A DNA stretch of 64,000 bases, from assembly GCA_016630955.3 (NCBI GenBank), contig CM049992.1, forward strand, positions 2,028,204 through 2,092,203. The letters run 5' to 3'. The translations under genes were made by a program, and so were the position numbers. Within the stretch, counting starts at the first letter, position 1, and the number at the start of each line of letters is the position of its first letter. This DNA comes from Didymella arachidicola. Lineage: Eukaryota; Ascomycota; Dothideomycetes; Pleosporales; Didymellaceae. The notes beneath the pieces were generated by a model. The model was given only the letters and a program-made list of their open reading frames with translations. It was not told the origin of the DNA and ran no database searches. Positions 54,307-64,000 of this stretch are shown here, piece after piece.

Positions 54307-57300
54307 ATGTCTCACCAGACAGCGTCTCGCTGGATAGTCTACACGGGTAATCCAGAAGCCGGTGTCTTTTCTGAAAGCGCCTCTAACCCTTCCTCATGGA
54401 CTGTCCATTCAGGCGACTCAGCAAAGAGCAAGGCATGTGAATGACGTACCTTTGCCGCACTTTTTATTCTATCTCACCCTCACTTGCTAATTATAGATAG
54501 CCTGCAGAACCCGAAGTGCCAAACATTATCTCCTATCTGCCAGAACATGGACACCTGTTGTGCACCCCATGTAGAAGCGTTATACCCTACAAGACGCTCC
54601 GTTACCACCTCCGCCACTACCACAAAACTCGATCGTCCATATGCGAAATTATCCTTTCTCAGTATAAAGGACTTCCTGTATCGCAGATTGATGCAGACGT
54701 TGTCCCTCGTGCAAATAACTCTTCTAGCTTAGATTTCCTAGCGCCACCCGAGCGAGGCTACTCCTGTCCGCAGTGCGACTTGACAACTTGTAGTTGGGAT
54801 ACAATGCTGCTGCATTTTCGGAAGACGCAGTGCAGTAGGGGGCAGAGGACGCGCAATGATCTATTCTGCTTCGTCCAGCGATGGTCTCCTATCAGGCGAA
54901 ACGTGGGAGGTACCTGGAGGGTAGCACACGCTACACACACAATTCAAAGCAGAAGAAGATCAAGCCAGGACGGATCCGTGTCAGACGACCCTGCGACCGC
55001 CGCTCTTCTGCTGATGGAAGCCGAGGAGGAAGCTAGGCTCTTACAGCAAGATCAAGAACTGATGGCCCTAAGCAACGAGCTTGAGCATGACGAGAAAACC
55101 GACTGGCTGCGCGGTTGTGGTTGGACGCGGTGGTTTGCCCAAAAGCCGCTCCATCTGATTATTGCTACTTCTAGGTTGGCCACTTCTACCGGTGAAGCTA
55201 TTCACCTCGGCACCTGGAACAGCGTGGAGTGGATCAGCTCCGCAGCTACAGAGTCAAAACTAAGACAACTATCAGAAATTGTTCATCTCGTGCTTGATCG
55301 CTGCGAGGAAACATTAGAACAAACTCCGCGAGTCTTGCGCTGCTGGCTGCGAAGCTGGGGGTCACACTTCTACGCGTATCCCTTCGAGCTACCTCAACGA
55401 GACGCTACGAAAGCTAGGTACCGCTCCTTCCTAAACCGCTTTCTGTGCTATGTATTCCGATCATGGCAGGTATGTCAGAAGCTCAATCAAAGCTTAAGCG
55501 AGGTATATGGGCTTCAGCTGTCGGACGCACAGGCGGATATCGTGAAATCTGTCTGGTCAGATCTGTCCACAAAAGGATTCAGTAAGGCAGAGCCTACGTT
55601 CTCTTCCCGTTTATCAGAAACCGTCTTTCAGCTGCTCGTGCTATTTTGGACGGATGTGTCCACAGACGGCATATTGGAAGGCAAAGCAATTGTCCACTTC
55701 TCTGGTGTGCTGGGTATCCATCCGTACGAGTTGGCATACCGTACAGCTTACGACTACACACCGTACCTATCAGCTCTACTGTGGATTGGTAGACTTATTA
55801 TTCTCGAGTACGCCTTGCCGCTGCGAGGGTACACTACCCTTGATGTTCTCTGGCCAGCACGAGCAGCCTATGCTGATCAGGGCAAACGTCTCTGTGTAGA
55901 GATTCGCCCAGCATACCTCCAACGCGGCAGTCTCTCACCTATGGGCTACCTGATTGAGCGTTTGCAGCACGGCAGAGCCATTGCCAAACGCGAAGGACCA
56001 CGCACCAACCTATCTTGGTCCCTCGATGGTCAGACCCTAGACATCGCTGGTTCTCGCATCTCTATGCATGAATTCCGCTATACAATCCACTGCCTCCTTG
56101 CTAGACTTGAAAGAATCACGCGAGACCTCATGTTTGACTGGTGGCCTAAGGTAGATCTCCATACCTTAAAAGAGGATCTATCAAGGCACCGCCCAGGTTA
56201 TTCGTTCCTGCAAGAGCCAGCAAATCAGCTACAGACTAGCTTTAAGCATTTGAGCCGAAGAGCCTTCTCTAAAGAAGGGAGGGGGTTCTCCCTACAAGGC
56301 AGAGGCCGAGAGAAAGCAATGTCCTACCTGAAACAATATAACAACATGGTCGAAGTACTGTTCAGTAGTATCCATGTGACCAGCGGAATGCCTGCTAGAG
56401 GAGAGGAGCTTCGGGTTCTGCGCTGGGCAGACACTGCCGCAGTGCAACGCAACATCTTCATTTGCCAGGGCCGGATCTTGCTAGTCTTTTCGTACAATAA
56501 AGCTAGCCAGAACTCGAACAACTCTTTTTTTGTTGTTCGAGTTCCCTGCTCATCAGTAGAGAGGTGCCTGTTCCTTTACCTCGCATACATCAGACCATTC
56601 AGCGATTTCCTTAGCCGACAACTAAAGCTTGTCAACACAAGCGTTCCAACCAATCCGCACTTGTTCACTGCGTACGACACACCTGTGTCGTGTTTCAGCT
56701 CATCAGTCTGCTCGAAGCTCCTGCAGCAATCCACACCAGAATGCCCGATACTGCTCCATTTTCAAATGTATCGCCAGATTGCAGTAGCTATTAGCAAGAA
56801 GCATCTTCTAGATATTGCCCAGCCTTTTGATCCTCACACTCCGAGGGATCGCGATGGACTATTACGACTTCTCTCTTTCCAGACAGGACATAATCCAGCT
56901 ACCCATGCTGGCGCGTACGCTTTGGATCGTGCCTATCCTGCCAAGCTGCAACCTGAGTTATTAGAACGATACCTCGAAGTCAGTAAGGTATGGCATCAAT
57001 TTCTGGGTGTCGACAGACAAAGCACAGATCAGGCTATTCTCAGCTTTAGTGCAAACAGAAGTTTACCAGAAGCTCCAGTAGAGCATTCAATGTTTCTGCC
57101 ACCAAAGGATGATGCGTTCTTGACTAATAGGACTACACAAACACTTGAAGTACCCGAAGAGAGCACAGTATCGCAGATCGAGGCATCGGCCGCTGGCGAG
57201 AATGAGCGACCGCGGAAGCGAAGGCGCGACTCAGATGAGAGTATAAGTCCAATACAGCAAAAGATTGATGCTTTACGAGCAGATCTTGCCGCCCTAGAGC

Positions 57301-57833
57301 ATGAGCACAAGATGCAAAAACTCTGCAAAGCTGCCTCCCAACGAGCGCTAACAAACCAAGGGGGCGAAGACCCCAATGGAACGCTCCGGTATCGTAAGAG
57401 GGGCTCACAAGTATCGTTAAGTAACTGCGCAGATGTGTTCTGCTTTTTAGAAGACTTCAAGGTCTTCGTATGCAAGCAACATCATACCGCAGTTATGAGT
57501 CTTGACCGCCATATGTTGCAGCACCACAAAGTGCCTGCTTCAGTACGAAGACAGGTTGTTGACTGTTTTAGTCGCCTTGAACCAGTGGCTCCAAGCAAGA
57601 TAGAGCTGCCTAAAGAGCCCACGCAGGCTATAGAACAGCTTGGTAAGCCACTTGCTGGGCTAGAGTGCAGAGCATGCGGGTATATCACTGTTAGCAAAGA
57701 TCAGATTCGGATGCACTGCAACCGAGATCATAAACTTGCTTGGTTAGGCGACAAGAGCCAGTTGTATAATTCAGTGAAGGTACAGAGCTTCTTCCGAACA
57801 GGTGGTCTGCAGAAATACTTTATAGTCGTTTAG
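54307..57833 (+). CDS. Array gene 3: OrsD zinc finger + tyrosine-recombinase-like protein with a second C-terminal OrsD module
   Basis: Main exon 54501-57833; a first exon 54307-54432 is tentative because it needs a GC donor (AAG/GCATGT) with acceptor GATAG, giving 1152 aa. N-terminal fingers LLCTPCRSVIPYKTLRYHLR and YSCPQCDLTTCSWDTMLLH. Core and recombinase-like part: RVLRCWLRSWGSHF, HVTSGMPARGEELRVLRW, SYNK, MYRQIAVAISKKH, SFQTGH and AGAYAL. Then a basic segment (RPRKRRRDSDES), a coiled coil (~KIDALRADLAALEHEHKM), and finally ~140 residues (FCFLEDFKVFVCKQHHTAV, LECRACGYITVSKDQIRMHC, VKVQSFFRTGGLQKYF) that match the N-terminus of array gene 4. It stops exactly where gene 4 reads on, so the tail looks captured from a gene-4-like copy. 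Confidence 0.78.
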
Positions 57834-57924
57834 TGTTCTGTAACTAAACACATCCTCTGCATGTAAAGTGTACTAACAACTATAGTAATTCAATAATATA
57901 TAAATTACCTTAATAGTGACTTAG

Positions 57925-60900
57925 CCACTTCTAACCTGCGACAATGTTCACTGTTTTCTAGAAGACTACAGCGTCTTAGTATGCAGGGAGCATCACACTG
58001 CTGTTGTTAATCTCAACACGCATCTCTTGCAGCATCACAGCGTGCCCGCTGCAACTCGAAAACAAGTTGTTGAACGCTTCAATCAATTCGCGCTGATTGA
58101 CGCAGCAGACGTTGAGCTTCCAGATGAGCCGGCGCGACCGATAGAAGAGCTTGGGAAGCCGCTAGACGGGCTGCAGTGCAAGACATGCAGCTTCATCACT
58201 ATCAACAAGGACACAATGCGCATGCACTGTAAGAAAGATCACCAGCAAGCTTGGCTAGGAGAAAAAGGCGCGCTCTATCACACTGTCAAAGTACAGAGCT
58301 TTTTCCGCACAGGGGTTTTACAGCGATATTTTGTTGTTGATGTAGCTGTAGCCGAAAATGCTCTAAACGACGACGTCGAAGTTGCAGTTCAGAGGCAGCT
58401 TGCCGAGTATAAACTGACACAACAAGAAGTCGAAGAAGAGCTTCAAACACTTGAAGAGGCTGCAAAGACAGACAAGACAGGCTGGTTTAAGCGGACAGGC
58501 TGGTTAGAGTTCTTCAAGGATCGAAATCTTGTTCATCTGGCCCATCAAGCCCGGGCTCCCGATCGGAGCGAGCACAAGCTCAAGCTAGCTGCTCAGCTTG
58601 CAGAGGGACTGATTGAGAGAAGCGTCAAGGGATTGGCTACGCTTCCGCAAGAACTCAGGCGCTGGCTGCGGAGCGCAAAGCAGAGCGAGATCGACGTGCG
58701 GCCGTTGGGGCGACTGCAGAACCCAGAGAGTCAGGCTGTGTACGCAAGCTATATAGTGAGGTTTGTCTGCTTCTATCTACGCGTGCTAGGAGATGAAGAG
58801 CAGCGGATTATGCGTTTCCGACAGCAGCGCGACACAGCTGCTCGATCCGAAAGCAGTGCGGCGTTGAGCAGCGACGAAGACAGCGAAGACGAAGCGGAAG
58901 GCAGTGAGGCTGACGACGACAGCCCGCGGCCCCGGCGCAGGACACGCAGTCAACAGGCACCAGACATGATGAAGGACACGCGCGAGCTCTTCACGTGGAC
59001 AGCTGAGCAGAAGTTGTATGCGATCAGGCTGTGGGACGCGCTAGATGGCGACGACAGAGGCGCTCAGACGGAGGCGCTTCTTGCGTCTATCAGCTCGTTC
59101 ATCTTCACAACGTATCATCCCGTGGCGTTGTCTACTGGTTTGATTCAGTTTCTCGCAGTGCTTGGGATTGATGTAGACACGGGCCGCTTGCGGACCGCAA
59201 AGAACTACTCGTACATGCTGGCGGGGATGGTGTACTGCGTGCGGGTGCTCGCTCTGGAGAAGCTGCTCCCGGGAGGGCAGCGCGACACGCAGACAGAAGA
59301 AGACCGCGACAGTTTTCTGGCAACGCGGCACAAGCAGCTAGCAGACGGCACGTTCAGCCCGATGAGCGAGATGATCAGCATGCTGGCGTACGGCAAACAC
59401 ATTGGACTCACGGCCGGCAACTCAGGCAACGCTTACTGGTCAGAGGACAAGCAGACGTTCTATCTGAACGGCCGACCGATCGTCATCCGCCGCTTCTGCA
59501 AGATGGCGCAGGACTTGTTGGCTGAAACAGAGCAGATGCTGTGGGAGCTTTGCTGGGTGGACGGCGAGGAAGAGCGGGTTACCGTTGATCTGAAGCAGGT
59601 AGTCGACGACGTCACGTTCACAAAACGACGCACGTCGTTTGTCGACGCTCCAGGCAACAAACTGCAAGGCGGGCTGGCTTGGATGCTTAGGAGAGCGATG
59701 ACTACAGCGGGCGGGCTGCGATTAACGCGTGCGGACGGGCAGTGGAGCGTCAAGGCGGTGCGGCAGTACATGCGACAGATGGATCGCTTCTTGGAACTGC
59801 TGCTCTGCAGCGTGCACGTCACGTCAGGGCAGCCGGGGAGGGGATCGGAGATCACGACGATTCGGCACCGCAACGGCGTACTGCAGGACCGCAACATCTT
59901 CGTCGTGGACGGGCAGGTGATGACAGTGGTCCGCTATCACAAGTCGCAGTCGCAGTGGGACAAGCCGAAGATCGTGCCGCGCTTCTTGCCGCCGCAGCTG
60001 GGGCAGGTGATGGCGGTGTACTTGGTCTACGTACAGCCGTTCCGCGAGTATCTGACGCTGCAGGTGCTGGGCGGTAGCTACAGCGACTACGTGTGGCACG
60101 ACGCGCAGGGCGCGTGGGACACCAGCCGGCTCACGAGGGTGCTGAAGCGCGAGACAGGGAAGAGGCTGGGCGTGGTGCTGCACACGCTCGACTACCGGCA
60201 CACGGCAGTAGGTATCGGGCGAGTCAAGGTGGGAGAGTCGTTCAGCAGGGGCTATCAGGACGACGTTGGCGAGACAGAAGAGGCGGAAGTGGACGACGAT
60301 GGCGAAGACGTTCTTGAGCTGCAGAACTCACGCACAACCGCAATGGGGGTAGGCAACTACAGCGTGCCGATGGATATCGTGAAGCATCTCAGCGTGCGGT
60401 CCGTTGATGCGTTCCGGCCGCTTAGCGCAGCATGGCACCGCTTCTTAGGGGTGGATGGGAGCGCAGCGAAGCCCGTAGAGCCGAGCAGGACGACAAAGCG
60501 ACGGATGAGCAACAGCACGTCGTCGGCACTTGTTGGGCTGCCGAAAGAGAAAGAAGTGCGGTTTGCAGACCCGCGAGCAGATGCGATACACAGGGGGCTG
60601 CAGCAGGTGCTAGGCAAGCAAGATGTTGGCTTTCGATCGGTGGAGCAGGAGCAGGCTTTGCACGCGGTGCTGGAGAAGCAGACGCCGCTCATCGTCGTGC
60701 TTCCGACGGGCGGAGGCAAGAGCTTGCTGTTCACGCTGCCGGCTTGCGTGGAGGAGCCGGGGGGTAACGGTGGTCGTCGTGCCGTACCGGGCGCTGATTG
60801 AAGATCTAGTCAGGAGGATTCAGCAGTGCGGCGTCGAGTGCATGGAGTGGAAGCACGGCGAGAACAACCCGGCATCTGTGGTGGTAGTCAGTGCAGACGT

Positions 60901-62293
60901 AGCTGGCGACATAACAAGCACTGGCAACTTTCTTGGCTACGCGCGGATGCTGAAAGGAAAGGGGCTGCTGCATAGGGTGGTGATTGACGAGTGTCATCTG
61001 GTGTTCACGGCGAGGAATTGGCGAGAGAAGCTGCTGGCGATGAAGAACTTGCGGCTGCTGGGTAGTCCGATGGTGATGCTGACAGCAACGCTGCCGCCGC
61101 TGCAGGAGGGAGAGCTTGAGGCGAGCATGCTTGTGCGTCACGCAACGTACGTGAGAGCAAGCACGGTGCGGCCGAACGCGCGGTACTTTGTGTCGTGGTG
61201 TCAGCGCGACAAGCTCGAGGAGACGGCGCTGTTCGTGTGCAAGCGGTGGGCAGAGAAGCTGCGGCGGAGCGGACAGAAGGGGGTGGTGTACTGCAAGAGC
61301 AAGGTGCAGTGCGAGCGGCTCGCGACGGAGCTGGGCTGCGGACACTATCACGCAGGGGTGGTGGATCGCGCAGACCGGCTACAGGAGTGGGTGGAGGGGG
61401 GCGGAATGATGGTGGCGACGTCGGCGCTGGGGACGGGAGTGGACTTTGCTGGCATCGTGTACATCTTGCACGTAGGCACACCGTGGAGCATGAGCGACTT
61501 TGCTCAGGCAAGCGGACGCGGGGGACGAGGAGGAGAGCAATACGATGTGGTGGTGCTGGTGGGGCACGGGGAGGTGGAGCAGGTGATGGAGCGAGAGAGA
61601 GAGAAGATGGAGGTGCTCGCGATGGGGCAGTTTCTGATCGGCAGCGGGTGTCGACGAGAGCTGATGAGCTCGTATCTGGACGAGCGGGGGCAGAGCTGCG
61701 GGCAGATTGGGGCAGCGGGATGCGACCGGTGCGGAGAGGGAGAGGAGGTGTGGATAGAGGAGCAGGAGAAGTGGTCGCGGGAGTGGGCGGTGGTGGAGGA
61801 AGGGTTCACAGAGCTGCGAGAGGGGTGTGCGATCTGCTGGATGGTTAGGCAGGAGTTCCCGACGGCTGAAGAGGAGCAGTGGAAAGGGCACCGGGCGATG
61901 CAGTGCACGGCATGGGCAAGGGGAACAGGGATGCAGGCAGATGAGTTCCGTGTGAAGATGCGGGATCGGACGGTGAAGAACAACTGTCGACGGTGCTGGG
62001 TGAGTCAGAAGTACTGCGCGACTGGGGAAGGGATGGACAAGCGGTGTCAGTGGCCGAACGTGGTGGTGCCGCTGGCATTCGCAGCGCGGTTGACGAGGGG
62101 TGGGATTCAGGCAATGGGAGAGCTGGGGTTTGCAGAGACGGGAGACGAGGCGTACGCTGGGTGGCTGGGAAAGCCGCACAGGTCAGAGATTTGGGGACAG
62201 ATGTTTAGCAACGCAATGGCGATGGCGATTAGGCTGGTGTTGGAGGGGTGGGGACGAGAGGGAGAGGAAGAGGAGGGTAGCAGAGTAGAGTAG
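57925..62293 (+). CDS. Array gene 4: telomere-linked RecQ-type helicase with OrsD finger and tyrosine-recombinase-like region (one frameshift)
   Basis: About 1440 residues in two frames: 57925 to ~60764 and then the +1 frame to TAG 62291-62293. The shift lies in a run of six G (60759-60764); five would restore PACVEEPGGVTVVVVPYRAL. No ATG precedes the first conserved residues (HCFLEDYSVLVCREHH), so the start or a first exon is unknown. Order: OrsD double finger, recombinase-like region (HVTSGQPGRGSEITTIRH, LDYRHTAVGIGR, GVGNYSVP), then helicase motifs: I LPTGGGKSLLF, II VIDECHLV, III LTATLPP, IV GVVYCKSK, V ATSALGTGVDF, VI QASGRGGRGG, then a Cys-rich region (CDRC, CAIC, NNCRRC). Position 1.6 kb from the telomere fits subtelomeric TLH helicases. 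Confidence 0.85.
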
Positions 62294-62398
62294 CAAGCAG
62301 GGGAATAGATGAAGTAATAGGTGTATATGCGTAGCAAAGCCGTGACAAGGTATTAGCAAGAGAGTAACAGGGTAGGGAGGTGGTAGGGCCGTCCGGGG

Positions 62399-62520
62399 CA
62401 GAAGAAGGGGGGGGTGGGCAGTAGGCCCGTTAGGTGTTACAAGCAGCGGAGCGGTTAGGGTGAGTAGGAGAAGAAGGGGGGGTAGGTAGTGGGCCGTTTA
62501 GGTGTTACAAGGAGTAGAGC
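62399..62520. repeat. Diverged direct repeat of about 55 bp
   Basis: Two copies of a block containing AGAAGAAGGGGGGGT, a GGCCGTT-like part and TAGGTGTTACAA, at about 62399-62455 and 62467-62520. Subtelomeric repeat sequence; no gene. Confidence 0.6.
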
Positions 62521-62540
62521 AGCAAAGGGAAAGAGAGAAG

Positions 62541-62930
62541 AGTATAGCAGGGTGTAGCAAGGTATAGTAGGGTGTAGCAAGGTATAGTAGGGTGTAGCAA
62601 GGTATAGTAGGGTGTAGCAAGGTATAGTAGGGTGTAGCAAGGTATAGTAGGGTGTAGCAAGGTATAGTAGGGTGTAGCAAGGTATAGTAGGGTGTAGCAA
62701 GGTATAGTAGGGTGTAGCAAGGTATAGTAGGGTGTAGCAAGGTATAGTAGGGTGTAGCAAGGTATAGTAGGGTGTAGCAAGGTATAGTAGGGTGTAGCAA
62801 GGTATAGTAGGGTGTAGCAAGGTATAGTAGGGTGTAGCAAGGTATAGTAGGGTGTAGCAAGGTATAGTAGGGTGTAGCAAGGTATAGTAGGGTGTAGCAA
62901 GGTATAGTAGGGTGTAGCAGAGTATAGCAA
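62541..62930. repeat. 20-bp tandem repeat array (about 19 units)
   Basis: Unit GGTGTAGCAAGGTATAGTAG repeated almost perfectly from 62551 to about 62920. The unit is itself two related ten-mers (GGTGTAGCAA and GGTATAGTAG), so the array probably grew from a 10-bp ancestor. Open frames on the minus strand (TLLHPTIPCY-like) are an artefact of the repeat. Confidence 0.97.
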
Positions 62931-63380
62931 GATATAGTAGAGTGTAGTAGGGTGTAGTAAGATATTACAGAGCGTAGTAAAAAGCAGAGTATAGTAGAGT
63001 GTAGCAGGGTATTATAGAGTATAGTAAGGTATAGCAAAGTATAGCAAGATATAGCAGAGCGTAGCAGGGTATAGGAAGGTGTAGTAGGGTAGGGTTAGGT
63101 ATAGTAAGGTATAGCAAAGCGTAGTAAGAAGCAGAGTATAGTAGAGTGTAGCAGAGTATAGTAGAGTGTAGCAGAGTATAGTAAAATATAGCAGAATATA
63201 GTAAGGTATAGTAGAGTATAGCAGAGTGTAGCAGAGTGTAGTAAAATATAGTAGGATGTAGTAAGGTATGGAAAAGCATAGTAAAGTATAGTAGAATATA
63301 GTAGAATATAGTAGAATATAGTAGGATATAGTAGAATATAGTAGGATATAGTAGGATATAGTAGAATATAGTAGAAGGCT
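62931..63380. repeat. Degenerate 10-bp repeats (AGTATAGTAG-like)
   Basis: Continuation of the tandem array with many substitutions (AGTATAGTAG, AATATAGTAG, AGTGTAGCAG), increasingly AT-rich towards 63380. Confidence 0.85.
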
Positions 63381-63394
63381 AAGCTATAATAAGA

Positions 63395-63600
63395 TATTAT
63401 AGGTTAGAAAAAGAGAAGAGTAGGTAGTAGATATAAAAAAAAGTAGGTAGTAGGTATAAAACAAAAGTAGGTAGTAGGTATAAAAAAAAAGTAGGTATTA
63501 GGTATAATAAAAAAAATAGGTAGTAGGTATAACAAAACAATAGGTATTAGGTATAATAAAAAAATAGGTAGTAGGTATAACAAAAACAATAGGTAATAAT
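63395..63600. repeat. AT-rich tandem repeat (TAGGTAGTAGGTATAAAA-like)
   Basis: About eight imperfect units of 22-25 bp built from GTAGGTAGTAGGTATAA plus an A-run. No gene. Confidence 0.85.
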
Positions 63601-63798
63601 TATTAAAAAAAAGAATAAGTAGTAAGTTTAAGAAATAATATAAGAGAATAAATAGATTAGGTAGTAGAAGAATTAAAGATAAAAGAAGAAATAAAAAGTA
63701 GAGTAAGGTTATAATAATAAGATACTAAGAGAAGAGAAGAAAGAAAAAGTGTAGTAAAGCTGTAATAAGGTATTAATAAAAGCGTATTAGGGAGGGTA

Positions 63799-63930
63799 GG
63801 GGGGTAGGCCCGTAAGAAGGGAAAGGAGGGTGCCCGAAGGGCAACCGTTAGAAAGGATTACTAAGAAGAGTAAAGGGGTGGGGGGTGGGCCCGTAAGAGG
63901 GGAAAAGAGGGTGCCCGAAGGGCAACCCGT
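63799..63930. repeat. Duplicated telomere-proximal block with hairpin
   Basis: Two ~50-bp copies (63799-63848 and 63880-63930) containing GGCCCGTAAGA, AGAGGGTGCCCGAAGGGCAAC and CGT. Each carries the perfect hairpin TGCCC-GAA-GGGCA. The second copy abuts the telomere. Confidence 0.85.
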
Positions 63931-63932
63931 CG

Positions 63933-64000
63933 TTAGGGTTAGGGTTAGGGTTAGGGTTAGGGTTAGGGGTTAGGGTTAGGGTAGGGTTAGGGTTAGGGTT
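63933..64000 (+). repeat. Telomere, (TTAGGG)n
   Basis: About eleven TTAGGG units to the window end, with one TTAGGGG unit and one TTAGGG/TAGGG shortened unit. G-rich strand reads 5' to 3' towards the end, so this is the physical right end of the chromosome. Confidence 0.99.

Noticed and set aside
61379..62179. 266-residue minus-strand frame under the RecQ motor
   Set aside because: Pro/His/Arg-rich low-complexity frame caused by strand skew; the plus strand carries helicase motifs IV-VI.
62541..62930. CRISPR-like regular array
   Set aside because: No spacers: the unit is a contiguous 20-bp tandem repeat in a eukaryotic subtelomere.
62455..63279. Long minus-strand frames of repeated TLLHPTIPCY-type peptide
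   Set aside because: Simple translation of the 20-bp and 10-bp tandem repeats; no start context or domain.

Overview
The window is the right-hand end of a chromosome of a filamentous ascomycete (Pezizomycotina; gene style and neighbours suggest a Dothideomycete, but that is inference). Evidence: the + strand ends in TTAGGG telomere repeats (63933-64000); genes carry 40-110 nt spliceosomal introns with GT-AG ends and CTAAC-like branch points; there are HET, GH76, UstYa, OrsD-type and NACHT-ankyrin proteins typical of these fungi; repeats carry C-to-T and G-to-A stop codons of the RIP type.

Region 1 (1-17.5 kb) is conserved core genome: the 3' part of PRP8, tRNA-Leu(CAG), a GH76 mannanase-like protein, a HET protein, a five-exon importin of the Kap120/IPO11 type, PEX2 and a BuGZ/ZNF207-type zinc-finger protein. 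It is interrupted at about 7.75 kb by a breakpoint between two genes that have both lost their 5' ends (a small secreted NIS1-like protein and a trans-enoyl-reductase-like MDR protein).

Region 2 (18-31.4 kb) is accessory: a secreted protein and a smaller protein sharing a short motif with it, a single-pass membrane protein, an MFS transporter, a small hypothetical gene, an N2227-type methyltransferase, a secreted tyrosinase and a UstYa-family (DUF3328) protein. The last three plus the transporter resemble the enzyme set of dikaritin (ustiloxin/phomopsin-like) RiPP clusters, although I found no precursor peptide gene.

Region 3 (32-42.6 kb) is a transposon nest: three adjacent pogo/Fot1-type elements of almost equal length (1864-1865 bp) with TA target duplications (one RIP-damaged, two with intact transposases), a candidate solo LTR, an intact IS630-type DD34E transposase and a decayed conserved fungal gene, with AT-rich degraded DNA between them.

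Region 4 (43-47.3 kb) is one five-exon NLR-like gene: N-terminal STAND-type domain, NACHT, ankyrin repeats (eight almost identical 99-bp units) and a ZZ-like zinc finger.

Region 5 (47.5-62.3 kb) is a head-to-tail array of four large paralogous genes, all on the + strand reading towards the telomere. Each has an OrsD-type zinc-finger N-terminus and a region that looks like a divergent tyrosine recombinase; the telomere-proximal one is fused to a RecQ-type helicase (telomere-linked helicase). Gene 1 has one in-frame TAG, gene 4 one frameshift in a G6 run, and gene 3 ends in a copy of the gene 4 N-terminus.

Region 6 (62.3-64 kb) holds telomere-associated repeats: a 20-bp tandem array, AT-rich repeats, a duplicated block with a GCCC-GAA-GGGC hairpin, then the telomere.
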